Shown here: piece after piece, positions 1-11,200 of the stretch
Layout: the number at the start of each line of letters is the position of its first letter
Position numbering within the stretch: position 1 is the stretch's first letter
Origin: Eledone cirrhosa
Lineage: Eukaryota; Mollusca; Cephalopoda; Octopoda; Eledonidae
Direction: 5' to 3'
Length of the DNA stretch: 64,000 nt
NCBI GenBank assembly: GCA_964016885.1
Contig: OZ024748.1
Coordinates: 35,066,887-35,130,886, forward strand
Position numbers and translations under genes: made by a program
The notes under the pieces: generated by a model
Told to the model about the DNA's origin: nothing
The model's input: the letters and a program-made list of their open reading frames with translations, nothing else
The model's database searches: none

Positions 1-820
1 AATTTATATTTATTGAATTCAACTCCAGTTTCTCTGGCATATTGGGGTAGGATAGGCTGGGCTGGGGTGGACTGTGGTGGGGTAGACTGAGCAGGGATGG
101 GGTGGGATGGACTGGACTGGGCTGAGCTGGGTTCCTAGGTTTTCAATTATTTTAGTCCCCTCCCACCCCTCATCCAACACTTTAATCACACTATAAAGTA
201 TTCTACCCAATATTCTAACAACTCTGCCATTTCACTGCTCACCCTATTTATTACCAAATTTACGTATGACTTTTAAAATAATATAAAAATATTAAACAGA
301 AATAAAGTATTTGCTTCTGGAATTTTTTAAAGAAAAAAACCATTTGAAGGGAAACCAAACAAATTCGGTAGTTATGGAATGTTAGATTATTATTTTATAT
401 TTATTTCTATTTTTTATTCTAGAATTCTCTGTGGTTTAACGATACATATGTGCACCGTATTCAAGAAATGTAGCATTTGTTTTCTCATTAGTGCTTCTGT
501 CCACTATTTTCTGTCTCTAAGGCAATGGGGTTGCAGTATTTTACAGTCATTCTTTCCTATTAAAACAAGGGTTAACTATACCTTAGCTACTACCATCACT
601 AATATCTATATATCTATATATATATACCTTAGCTACTACCATCACTAATATCTATCTATATATATATATATACCTTAGCTACTACCATCACTGGTCTATC
701 TATCTATATATCTATATCTATCTATATATATACCTTAGCTACTACCATCACTGGTATATTTATCTATCTATATATACACCTTAGCTATCTATCTACCTAT
801 ATTCCTTAACTACTCTACAG
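1..820. other. Intronic flank, no gene seen
   Basis: This lies upstream of the first recognisable tetraspanin exon and is presumably intron. Bases 40-135 are a G/T-rich run of short ggactgg/gggtgg repeats. From about 567 to 800 there is an imperfect tandem of a phrase reading ccttagctactaccatcac, separated by (TA)n and tatc runs of variable length. Short open frames here have no recognisable domain. The first exons of the gene should lie further upstream, outside the window. Confidence 0.6.
567..800. repeat. Imperfect tandem repeat with tatc/(TA)n spacers
   Basis: The phrase ccttagctactaccatcac occurs four times, with a degraded fifth copy near 779. Copies are separated by tatctatatata spacers of different lengths. 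The array ends about 20 bases before the splice acceptor of the exon at 821, so it forms the 3' end of that intron. Confidence 0.75.
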
Positions 821-1039
821 TACATGATCATTCTGTTTCTTCTATTCCTCATCCAATTTTCTCTAGCTTGTGCATGTCTAGCTATGAATGATGCCCAGAA
901 AGACTCTCTTGCAGTAAGAGGATGGAAACTTGCAGGTAACAAGACTCGCTATGATGTACAATATGTCTTTAACTGTTGTGGACTCCAGGAAGTAAATGCA
1001 CCAATTGTATTGAATATAGGACACCCAGTATGTAGTGGA
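821..1039 (+). CDS. TSPAN13: Tetraspanin-13/31-like, internal exon (TM3 and start of EC2)
   Basis: Internal coding exon of a four-pass membrane tetraspanin, 73 codons, phase 0 at both ends. The acceptor is tactctacag at 811-820 and the donor is gtgagt at 1040. Residues 1-22 are a hydrophobic helix (YMIILFLLFLIQFSLACAC...), read as TM3. After it comes the start of the large extracellular loop with the tetraspanin-defining CCG motif at residues 52-54 (FNCCGLQ), a further Cys at 71, and a possible N-glycosylation site NKT at 40-42. An ATG at codon 2 is internal to TM3 and is not the real start. Tetraspanins organise membrane protein microdomains; which partners this one binds cannot be read from sequence. 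TM1, the small loop and TM2 (roughly 55-60 residues in this family) are missing and should lie upstream. The family call rests mainly on the C-terminal exons. TSPAN13 and TSPAN31 are close paralogues, so the symbol is provisional. Confidence 0.85.
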
Positions 1040-1250
1040 GTGAGTATACTTAAACATTTCATTTTCTTTAACTTTATATTCTACAAGAAAAGTAACATGT
1101 TGATGTATTCCTGATCAACTAGAAATAGCAGACAAATCTCCCTCAGATCACACACTGTACCATCTTAAAAGAAAGGTTACATAGTCCTAGATACACTCAT
1201 TGACTAAAAGATGTGATGGTCATGGTTTGAACAGCTTTGATCTTCATTCT

Positions 1251-1325
1251 ACTAATAGAATGTAAGGTACTTGAACTCTGGATCTTCTAATAGAATGTAA
1301 GGTACTTGAACTCTGGATCTTCTAG
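1251..1325. repeat. 35-bp tandem duplication
   Basis: The segment starting ctaatagaatgtaaggtac is present twice with a 35-bp period (starts near 1252 and 1287) and virtually no divergence, indicating a recent local duplication. Confidence 0.85.
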
Positions 1326-1570
1326 GAATAACACACTTTGGTACAGTTCTTCTCCTCCTCTTCCTTCTCCTCTTCCTCCTTGTATATGAGACAGTTGCAG
1401 TTATGTGATGTACTAAATAGCACAAACTATTTTGTCTGATGCTCTACCAGTACTGACAATCTACTGCTCAAAACACTAACTTCATAATGAGAAACTTATT
1501 CACATTACTAAACTCCTTCAAATTATTCACTATTTTCAAAGTGACTTGAAAAAGAAAAAAAAAACACAAG

Positions 1571-1711
1571 AAGTGTTTGTCATTAGAAATATGGTAAAGA
1601 AAGGTTTAATGTCACACAACAGAAGATATAGAGGCCATAAGGAAGTGTTTGTCATTAGAAATATGGTAAAGAAAGGTTTAATGTCACACAACAGAAGATA
1701 TAGAGGCCATG
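1571..1711. repeat. 72-bp tandem duplication
   Basis: A unit starting aagtgtttgtcattagaaat begins at 1571 and again at 1643. The period is 72, a multiple of three, which accounts for the duplicated peptide in the translated frame. The copies are nearly identical. Confidence 0.9.
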
Positions 1712-2104
1712 AAGAACTGCTATTGATCTTTGTAGATTAATTCTGTATGAAGTAAACATTTGTCAATGTTTGGTAATAAGTCTTTAATAACTGGCTAATC
1801 TCTTAATCCTTCAACATATAATTCCACTATCATATGTGATTACAGCATAACAACTAGGTGTGTGTATGTGTGTTGTATATATGTCTGTGTTGTTAATCTG
1901 AGGAAGGGGAGGTGATGGAGTCCCTCAAACTTATCCATCAAACCCACACCACCATAGGAAATTGATATAAAATGATAATTGTGTACATATATATACATCA
2001 TCATCATCATTTTACATCCATTTTTCCAAGCTGGCATGGACAATGTTGTGGGCAATGTTAGGTCAGGTGAGTCTGTGTGTCTTGCTCATATATTTACATA
2101 TGTA

Positions 2105-2140
<36 letters not shown>

Positions 2141-2144
<4 letters not shown>

Positions 2145-2423
2145 ACCACAACATCCAGGCCAAAATAAATGAGGTCGTGTAGGTCTCATGAAAAAAAAAA
2201 ACACACAGTCCACGCTGTAATGTGGCCGTGTAGGTAACACGGTAAAAACCTCCCAGTCCACACTGTAAATGTGGTTGGTGTTAGGAAGGGCATCCAGCCA
2301 TAGAAAACCCGCCAGACAGTCCTATACGAGCAAGACAACCAATCTTGCCTCAAGTGGGAAAACTCCCGTCCAAACCCATGCAAGCGTGGAAGATGGACGT
2401 TAAACGATGATGATGATGATGAT
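2141..2423 (+). mobile_element. 5'-truncated RTE-like LINE, 3' tail only (subfamily A)
   Basis: This fragment matches the last ~280 bases of the LINE copy ending at 7797: a start at ttgtaccacaacatccag, the phrases acagtccacgctgtaatg and ggtgttaggaagggcatc, then gcgtggaagatggacgtt and a (GATGAT)n end. It contains no coding sequence. It is inserted between (TA)n blocks, which directly abut both ends. Confidence 0.8.
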
Positions 2424-2991
2424 ATATATATATATATACACACACACACACCATTATCATATCTGTTATTTAGACTAGGTATGCCATATCCCTACGTGTC
2501 ATAAGAGGCAACTAAAAGGGTTGGCACAAGGAAGGGCATTTATCTGTTAAACAGTGATGGTGGTGATGATGATAGTGGTGATGGTGGTGATGATGATGAT
2601 GATATTACCTTATTTTGGTCATCAACAAACAAATGACTAAATCTTTAGAATAGAACAATACAATAGCAGATTATCACTGTATTGATTAATGCTACCTTAC
2701 TACTCCTCCTGCTCTCACTGTTACTCCTTAACATGACCTTTCACTTTACCTCAATGTAACCCCTCTATTAACAGTGATATGTGTTCTGTGTTAGATGAGA
2801 TATCAGTAGAGAAATAAAACAAAAGCTGTATAATGTTGTTGTTGAGAAAATACACACATGTCAGGAAATCAATTTAGGTTAGGTTAATGAATGGAAATTA
2901 TAGAGTACAACGGTGAATGACGCAAGTCATATATATAATCATCCACTTTTTCCTGCTTGCAACATATATATATATTGTGATGATGATGATC

Positions 2992-3024
<33 letters not shown>

Positions 3025-3932
3025 AGTGTGTGTGTCTCTGTGTGTTTATATTTGCATACAAGTAAAGAAAAAGATATGAAAGCATAATACCAAATAACAC
3101 AATGCTACAATAACAATATATTAAAGAAGTAATGGAATAGTTTCATTGTTTTGGATGCTGGTCCTTCGTTGGGTAGGAAAACACAGAAGGAGGAGAGGAT
3201 TGTTTGTAGAAGAGGGGAAAGGGAAGAGAAAGAATAAAACATATAGTCAAATGTCAGCTATCTTAGAGAAACATATATGTATATATATATATACAATGAT
3301 ATTAAATAAATGAAAACTATATTTATAAAACTATATTTATTTTATTATATATATTTCAAGGGTACTAAGACAACATTGGTACGCTTTCATCAGATAAAAT
3401 ACAAAGTTTGTTTTATAAATACGGACATAGAGACATACCCATGAAAATCATATCTTATCGGTTGGAAATTCACTGAATAGTTTAATATCATTGAATATTT
3501 ACTCCAGTAATCTGTTGAGTGCTCTAAATCAGTTATAAACATTTATATTTGTCGGACTTCCAACAAATTAAATACCCCTTCTACTTGTATATATATATAT
3601 ATATATTTATATAAAAATAACCTTCCAGTTATAACTTTTTCGGGAACATTCTTCCTTCTTCTCCTCTACTCTTTCCCCCCATTGTCTATAAGCCTACAGG
3701 CCTCCCTCTCTCTCTCTTAGCAAGTATAAAATGAACCTGTCGGTCGTCAAAAGTTTCAGAATTCTTCGAATCTTCATCCCTGCCAAAGGAACGTTTGAGG
3801 AATGTAATGTATTTACGCCATTACCTTGTCGCTCTCTATGTTTTACACGGTCCATTTACTTAGAATCCAAGCTTTCAATTTTATTTGATAATTCTATCAG
3901 ACCCTCAAAACAATCTTCTTGTACTTAAACTC
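2424..3932. other. Intron, microsatellites and low-complexity sequence
   Basis: This holds (TA)n, (TG)n and (GAT)n runs at 2420-2450, 2560-2605, 2960-3040 and 3585-3610, plus one possible retroelement tail (3290-3460). The short frame at 3731-3928 has no recognisable domain. I see no gene here. Confidence 0.6.
3290..3460 (-). mobile_element. Possible Penelope-like element 3' tail fragment
   Basis: The phrase ctttcatcagataaaat downstream of a ttattatatatatttcaa segment resembles the start of the clearer Penelope-like element at 18480 (gcgcatttcaaaa ... tttcatcagataaaac). The similarity covers two short blocks only, so this is tentative. Confidence 0.35.
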
Positions 3933-4075
3933 TGATTACTGTTATACGTTCGTTTAATAACCTTCTCGTATTTAAACACTGATTACTGTTATACGTTCGT
4001 TTAATAACCTTCTCGTATTTAAACACTGATTACTGTTATACGTTCGTTTTTAGGTTTAGATTAAAAATAGAAAAT
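3933..4075. repeat. 47-bp tandem repeat, three copies
   Basis: The unit beginning tgattactgttatacgttc starts at 3933, 3980 and 4027 (period 47), nearly identical between copies. It lies just upstream of the LINE at about 4240. Confidence 0.9.
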
Positions 4076-4447
4076 AACCTTCTCGTTAACTTCCCCATAT
4101 CCCTCCCCACCCCCTGCCCCCACTTGCCACCATTATTAGATGGTCCAATCATAATTCAGCGGCTTATACAGTCCTCTTACCAATCTCTTACACAAAAACA
4201 CCGCCCCAGCTATTCACTCCTTAAGTTTAAACCTGGTTGCCTTTGATATGCTAGATGGTCTGTGGGATTCTGGAGAGTACGAAGAACCTGGACACTCAAT
4301 GACAATGTCAAAGATAAAGATAAATTCACCTCATGTGGCCGGACGAAAATGCAAGGATTCTTCTTTATTTCAGACGCAGGTGGCAAACATAACCCCATCT
4401 CCCTCACCCCTCCCTGCGCCTCCAACCATCCTTCTCACCCACCAAAC

Positions 4448-5221
4448 GAAATCCCAAACTTCAGAGTTGGTACCATGAATGTAGGCACTTTAAAAGGTCG
4501 CTCTAACGAGGTTGTAGAGATGCTTGAACGTAAGGAAGTTGATGCTTCTTGTGCCCAAGAGACTAGGTGTGGGGAGTGGGGAGTGGGGGGGGGGGGTCTG
4601 CTAGATTCCTTGTGGGTAAAAAATGATGCTATAAACTTTTCTGGGTGGGAAATGAAAATGGGCTGAGTGGTGTAGGAATTATGTTAGCAGAAAAGTGGGC
4701 AGATAAGGTAATAGACGTAAATAGAGTGAACGACAGAATAAAATAAGACTTGTCCTAAATAGAACTACTGTGACAATAATATCCACTTACGCACCCCAAT
4801 ATGGACTACCTGGCGTTATAAAAGACAGATTCTATGAGACATTAATGCTCACTACCTCCCAAATAACCGACAGTGACTATATAATTATTGCTGGCGACCT
4901 AAATGGTCACATTGAACAACACTGTGACGGCTATGACAGAATCCATGGAGGCTATGGGTTTGGTACTAGAAATGAGGAAGGCTCCAGAATCCTGGAATTC
5001 TGTGACGCAAATAACCTAACTATCTGTAACACTAACTTCAAAAAACGAGACAATCACGTGATCACCTACAGATCAGGGGAACATACCAGCCAGGTAGATT
5101 ATATCCTTACAAGATGTGACAGAGTGTCTGCTGTAAACACTAAATCTCTCCCCCACGAAGAATGCACCTCCCAACATAGCCTCATCGTTAGTGACCTCAT
5201 AGTCAGGACGAGACGTACTTG
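4448..5221 (+). pseudogene. LINE endonuclease domain (copy 1), frameshifted
   Basis: The target-nicking APE-type endonuclease of the LINE. Visible motifs are VGTMNVGTLKGRSNEVVEM, AQETR (metal-binding Glu), STYAPQ, AGDLNGH (Asp and Asn), SQVDYIL (Asp) and QHSLIVSD (catalytic His), in the expected order. The frame is broken near a run of about 13 G (around 4586-4600) and again before 4770, where the second half resumes in a different frame. The second half ends at a stop at 5220. The motifs themselves look intact, so damage is by indels rather than by loss of catalytic residues. Confidence 0.75.
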
Positions 5222-5363
5222 ACAACAGAGGAGGACTACCCTGAGAAGAAGAATATGGAAGTTAAAGGACCCCCACAGCCAGTAATAAATTTCAAAGCAT
5301 ATTACTTGATGCTTTTGACAGTAAGGAAGAGCATAGAGGAACTGGGAATTCCTTAAAGTTAAC

Positions 5364-7440
5364 TTGCTGAAGGCGACAGATGAAATCTGTGGCTGGAGCA
5401 GACCTATAAGCAGGAGGAGAATAACATGGTGGTGGAACAGTAAGGTGGAGGAGTCAATCAAGGCCAAAAAGAAAGCTTGGAAAGTATGGCGGGATGGGGG
5501 AAGTAGAGAAGACTATCAAGTGGCCAGGAGGGAAGCTAGGAGACAAGTGTACTTTGCAAGAAGGGAAGCAGAGGAAAGAAAGTTCAAGCATTTTCTACAA
5601 CGCGAGGACCAAAAACGTGAGGTGTTCAGGATTGCTAGACAATGTGTCAAGGAAAACCGTGATATTGTCGGGGAGAAGTGTGTCCGTAATGATGATGGTA
5701 TACTTGCCATCACTGATAATGATAAGAAGGTAGCTTGGAAGTGTCACTACGAGAGGCTACTAAATGAGGAGAATAAGTGGGAAAAAGATAGTCTGCCCCA
5801 AATCGATCCAATAGAGGGACCAGCAGTGCAAGTTGAAGGTAGTATAATAAGTAAGGCAATCAAAGATATGAAGACAGGCAAAGCAACTGGGCCTTCGGAG
5901 ATAGTTGCTGAAATGCTGAAAGCATCTGGATCGGTGGGACACACTATGGTCTCCCGGATAGTAAAACCAAGTCATACAGAATGGGTTCATACCAAATGAC
6001 TGGCGTAGCAGCATCATCATTAACTACTATAAGGGTAAAGGAGATGCCCTAGATAGGGGAAACTATAGAGGCATTAAATTAATTGACCAGGTCATGAAGG
6101 TCACAGAAAGAGTTATAGCACAACTAATCAGAGAACGAATTGATCTAGATGAAATGCAATTTGGGTTTGTGTCAGGTAAAAGTACCACGGACGCTCTTTT
6201 CCTTGTACGACAACTACAGAAGTACCTAGCTAAAAGTAAACCCCTCTACTTAGCTTTTGTTGACTTGGAGAAAGCTTTTGACAGAGTCCCCTGCTCCATT
6301 ATCTGGTGGGCTCTTAGAAAACTAGGTGTTGATGAATGGCTTGTGAGAGCTATACAAGCCATGTATAAAGAAACAGTCAGCAAGGTTAGAATTAACAACG
6401 AATATAGTGAAGAATTTAGCGTAAAAGTTGGTGTTCATCAGGGCTCTGTCCTTAGACCCCTCCTATTTATTATTGCCCTTCAGGCTATAACAGAGGAGTT
6501 CAAGACCGGCTGCCCATGGGAACTCCTATACACAGATGATCTAACGCTCGTAGCTGAATCAATGGCTGAACTAGAGAAGAAATTCCAAACTTGGAAGCAT
6601 AGCCTAGAATCAAAAGGCCTTAAAATTAACTTGTCTAAGACTAAAGTTCTAGTATGGAGGAAGGAAAATAGGGCACTGGTCCCCTCTGGGAAATGGCCAT
6701 GCTCAGTGTGTAGGAAAGGAGTAGGCAGAAACTCCATTTTATGTCCCAAATGCAAAGTATGGGTGCATAAAAGATGTAGTGGGATCACAGGTAAGCTAAC
6801 TAAGAACATAGATTTTATATGTGGCCGGTGCTTAGGTGCAATAAGTAGTAGCAAGTGCCCACAGGATACTAGCTCCTTCCTGGGTGACAAAATCAGCAGT
6901 GGTGGAGGGTGCTCTGAAAGTACAGTAGCTAGAGTCAGAACAGGATGGAAAAAGTTCAAAGAGCTTATACCACTATTGGCCGCTAAAGGTTTCTCTCTAA
7001 AAATGAACGGCAGGCTGTATGGTGCCTGCATACAAACAGCAATGTTACATGGCAGTGAGACATGGGCATTGTGTGCAGAGGATCTGCACAGACTGGAGAG
7101 GAACGAAGCTTGCATGCTCCGTTGGATGTGTAATAGTAATATACGTGAACAGCAAAGCCTTAATGAACTAAGTGAGAAATAAAGAATAAGAGGGATCAGA
7201 TGCTGTTTACTCGAGAGAAGACTACGTTGGTATGGCCACGTGATGTGCATGAAAGACGACAGCTGTATAAAAAAGTGCAGGGCGATCAAAATAGATGGAA
7301 GCTACGGAGTAGGTAGACCCAGAAAAACCTGGGACGATTTGATAAATTCCGACCTTACACACTTACACCTCTCCAAGACAATGTCACTGGACCGAGATCT
7401 TTGGCGCTACGCAGTAGTACAGAAGACCCGCCTTGCCTAA
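5364..7440 (+). pseudogene. LINE reverse transcriptase with PHD-like finger (copy 1), disrupted
   Basis: RNA-dependent DNA polymerase for target-primed reverse transcription. The N-terminal part (5364-5999) contains [20 protein letters not shown] and [18 protein letters not shown]. It is followed by compensating indels near 5965-5995, and the frame resumes to give [33 protein letters not shown] (motif A), VHQGSVLRPLLF and LYTDDLTLV (motif C, YTDD where a sister copy has YADD). Next is a finger with spacing C-x2-C-x10-C-x2-C-x4-H-x2-C-x14-C-x2-C. Relative to copy 4, about 15 residues are missing in frame after CPQDTSSF. A TAA at about 7180 interrupts the frame, which then continues to 7437 with WYGHVMCMKDD and GRPRKTWDD. 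Confidence 0.8.
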
Positions 7441-7799
7441 GTACAAAGTGAAACCTACAGTCAGTAGGCACCTAACCAAAAATACACCCCCACCCCCATC
7501 TACACCACCCCTTTCTCTGTAAAGTTATGTTGGTACCACAACATCCAGTCCTAAATAAATTAGCGTGTGTAGGTGTCATGACAAAAAAAACACAGTCCAC
7601 GCTGTAATGTGGCCGTGTAGGTAACACAGTAAAAACCTCCCAGTCCACACTGTAAACTGTAAACGTGGTTGGTGTTAGGAAGGGCATCCAGACAGTCCTA
7701 TATGAGCAAGACAACCAATCTTGCCTCACGTGCGACAATTCCCATCTGAACCCATGCTAGCGTGGAAGATAGACGTTAAACGGTGATGATGATGATAAA

Positions 7800-7925
7800 C
7801 ATATTGGCCTCCCCAGTGCTGGTATCACAATAAAGTTTACCCAGTAGAGTGTAGGATGTATGACATATGTAGCTGTTTTGTGTGTGTGTATACTTATTAT
7901 GTATATATACATGTATATATCTATG

Positions 7926-7974
<49 letters not shown>

Positions 7975-8025
7975 ATATATTATGAGAGGTGAGAGGCTTA
8001 ACAAATTACTAACTTTCTGTTCCAG
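7800..8025. other. Intron end with (TA)n microsatellite
   Basis: Short intron remnant between the LINE tail and the next tetraspanin exon. It contains a (TA)n/(TG)n block at about 7905-7980 and ends with the polypyrimidine/acceptor ctttctgttccag at 8013-8025. Confidence 0.7.
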
Positions 8026-8181
8026 ATTCCGTGTTGTAAAAGTAACAGTCAATGCTGTACTGGTAATATTTTAAACAGTACCACATGTCCATGTCAGCCA
8101 TGTCTACCAAAACTAAGAGATCGGATACACCAAGCCTTCACTGTCACTGGGGCCATAGGATTGTTCTTTAGTTTTACTGAG
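8026..8181 (+). CDS. TSPAN13: Tetraspanin-13/31-like, internal exon (EC2 end and TM4)
   Basis: A 52-codon exon, phase 0 at both ends (acceptor tgttccag before 8026, donor gtaaga from 8182). Residues 1-26 are very Cys-rich (IPCCKSNSQCCTG ... CPCQPC), giving the additional disulfide cysteines of the large extracellular loop; NST at 17-19 is a possible N-glycosylation site. Residues 38-52 (FTVTGAIGLFFSFTE) are the first part of TM4, and GLFFSFTE is the family-characteristic end of this segment. The exon joins in frame to the upstream exon (1039) and to either terminal exon (18190 or 23587). Of the host exons this one has the most typical splice signals. Confidence 0.9.
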
Positions 8182-8242
8182 GTAAGATAATCATAAATCT
8201 TCATACTTTATCTACACACACACTCACACTCACAGCTGCTGC

Positions 8243-11200
8243 CTGGCTATTTAACACTCTAGGCCACCACCATGTCTACCTCAGGGACTGCTATTTAACT
8301 CTCTAGGCCACCACCATGTCTACCCCGGGGACTGCTATTTAACTCTCTAGGCCACCACCATGTCTACCTCAGGGACTGCTATTTAACTCTCTAGGCCACC
8401 ACCATGTCTACCTCGGGGACTGCTATTTAACACTCTAGGCCACCACCATGTCTACCTCGGGGACTGCTATTTAACTCTCTAGGCCACCACCATGTCTACC
8501 TCGGGGACTGCTATTTAACTCTCTAGGCCACCACCATGTCTACCTGGGGGACTGCTATTTAACTCTCTAGGCCACCACCATGTCTACCTCAGAGACTGCT
8601 ATTTAACTCTCTAGGCCACCACCATGTCTACCTGGGGGACTGCTATTTAACTCTCTAGGCCACCACCACAATGTCTACCTCGGGGACTGCTATTTAACAC
8701 TCTAGGCCACCACCATGTCTACCTCGGGGACTGCTATTTAACACTCTAGGCCACCACCATGTCTACCTCGGGGACTGCTATTTAACACTCTAGGCCACCA
8801 CCATGTCTACCTCGGGGACTGCTATTTAACTCTCTAGGCCACCACCATGTCTACCTCAGAGACTGCTATTTAACTCTCTAGGCCACCACCATGTCTACCT
8901 GGGGGACTGCTATTTAACTCTCTAGGCCACCACTATGTCTACCTCGGGGACTGCTATTTAACTCTCTAGGCCACCACCATGTCTACCTCGGGGACTGCTA
9001 TTTAACTCTCTAGGCCACCACCATGTCTACCTCAGGGACTGCTATTTAACTCTCTAGGCCACCACCATGTCTACCTCGTGGACTGCTATTTAACTCTCTA
9101 GGCCACCACCACCATGTCTACCTGGGGGACTGCTATTTAACTCTCTAGGCCACCACCATGTCTACCTCAGGGACTGCTATTTAACTCTCTAGGCCACCAC
9201 CATGTCTACCTGGGGGACTGCTATTTAACTCTCTAGGCCACCACCATGTCTACCTCGGGGACTGCTATTTAACTCTCTAGGCCACCACCATGTCTACCTC
9301 AGAGACTGCTATTTAACTCTCTAGGCCACCACCATGTCTACCTCGGGGACTGCTATTTAACTCTCTAGGCCACCACCATGTCTACCTCGGGGACTGCTAT
9401 TTAACTCTCTAGGCCACCACCATGTCTACCTCAGGGACTGCTATTTAACTCTCTAGGCCACCACCATGTCTAGCTCGAGGACTGCGATTTAACTCTCTAG
9501 GCCACCACCATGTCTATCTCGGGGACTGCTATTTAACTCTCTAGGCCACCACCATGTCTACCTGGGGGACTGCTATTTAACTCTCTAGGCCACCACCATG
9601 TCTACCTCGGGGACTGCTATTTAACTCTCTAGGCCACCACCATGTCTACCTGGGGGACTGCTATTTAACTCTCTAGGCCACCACCATGTCTACCTGGGGG
9701 ACTGCTATTTAACTCTCTAGGCCACCACCATGTCTACTTGGGGGACTGCTATTTAACTCTCTAGGCCACCACCATGTCTACCTCAGGGACTGCTATTTAA
9801 CTCTCTAGGCCACCACCATGTCTACCTGGGGGATTGCTATTTAACTCTCTAGGCCACCACCATGTCTACCTCAGGGACTGCTATTTAACTCTCTAGGCCA
9901 CCACCATGTCTACCTCGGGGGACTGCTATTTAACTCTTTAGGCCACCACCATGTCTACCTTGGGGACTGCTATTTAACTCTCTAGGCCACCACCATGTCT
10001 ACCTGGGGGACTGCTATTTAACTCTCTAGGCCACCACCACAATGTCTACCTCGGGGACTGCTATTTAACACTCTAGGCCACCACCATGTCTACCTCGGGG
10101 ACTGCTATTTAACTCTCTAGGCCACCACCATGTCTACCTCGGGGACTGCTATTTAACACTCTAGGCCACCACCATGTCTACCTCGGGGACTGCTATTTAA
10201 CACTCTAGGCCACCACCATGTCTACCTCGGGGACTGCTATTTAACTCTCTAGGCCACCACCATGTCTACCTGGGGGACTGCTATTTAACTCTCTAGGCCA
10301 CCACTATGTCTACCTCGGGGACTGCTATTTAACTCTCTAGGCCACCACCATGTCTACCTCGGGGACTGCTATTTAACTCTCTAGGCCACCACCATGTCTA
10401 CCTCAGGGACTGCTATTTAACTCTCTAGGCCACCACCATGTCTACCTCGGGGACTGCTATTTAACTCTCTAGGCCACCACCACCATGTCTACCTGGGGGA
10501 CTGCTATTTAACTCTCTAGGCCACCACCATGTCTACCTCAGGGACTGCTATTTAACTCTCTAGGCCACCACCATGTCTACCTGGGGGACTGCTATTTAAC
10601 TCTCTAGGCCACCACCATGTCTACCTCGGGGACTGCTATTTAACTCTCTAGGCCACCACCATGTCTACCTCAGAGACTGCTATTTAACTCTCTAGGCCAC
10701 CACCATGTCTACCTGGGGGACTGCTATTTAACTCTCTAGGCCACCACCATGTCTACCTCAGGGACTGCTATTTAACTCTCTAGTCCACCACCATGTCTAC
10801 CTCAGGGACTGCTATTTAACTCTCTAGGCCACCACCATGTCTACCTGGGGGACTGCTATTTAACTCTCTAGGCCACCACCATGTCTACCTCGGGGACTGC
10901 TATTTAACACTCTAGGCCACCACCATGTCTACCTCGGAGACTGCTATTTAACTCTCTAGGCCACCACCATGTCTACCTCGGGGACTGCTATTTAACTCTC
11001 TAGGCCACCACCACAATGTCTACCTGGGGGACTGCTATTTAACTCTCTAGGCCACCACCATGTCTACCTGGGGGACTGCTATTTAACTCTCTAGGCCACC
11101 ACCATGTCTACCTCAGAGACTGCTATTTAACTCTCTAGGCCACCACCATGTCTACCTGGGGGACTGCTATTTAACTCTCTAGGCCACCACCATGTCTACC

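Larger units (their letters stand above)
1040..2140. other. Intron with short tandem duplications, no gene
   Basis: This is the first part of the 7 kb intron between the tetraspanin exons at 821 and 8026. Apart from two small tandem duplications (about 1250-1325 and 1571-1711) and (TA)n/(TG)n microsatellites near 2100, I see no coding signal. The open frame at 1546-1740 exists only because a 72-bp unit is duplicated in frame. Confidence 0.6.
4240..7797 (+). mobile_element. RTE-like LINE, near full length, copy 1 (subfamily A)
   Basis: Non-LTR retrotransposon of about 3.5 kb in the same orientation as the host gene, within its 7 kb intron. In order it holds an apurinic/apyrimidinic-type endonuclease (about 4448-5221), reverse transcriptase (about 5364-6690), a Cys/His-rich PHD-like finger (about 6700-6835), a C-terminal region with GRPRKTWDD (to 7437), and a 3' untranslated tail ending in (GATGAT)n at 7797. 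Endonuclease plus reverse transcriptase in a 3-4 kb element ending in short tandem repeats is typical of the RTE clade; that clade assignment is from memory of the family and not from a tree. The 5' boundary is uncertain because no intact second copy reaches it. The copy is inactive (indels, one nonsense codon, altered catalytic motif). Confidence 0.85.

Noticed and set aside
824..1114. A complete 96-residue protein starting at the ATG at 824
   Set aside because: The ATG is the second codon of TM3 in an internal exon with an acceptor at 820. The frame beyond the donor at 1040 is intron read-through.
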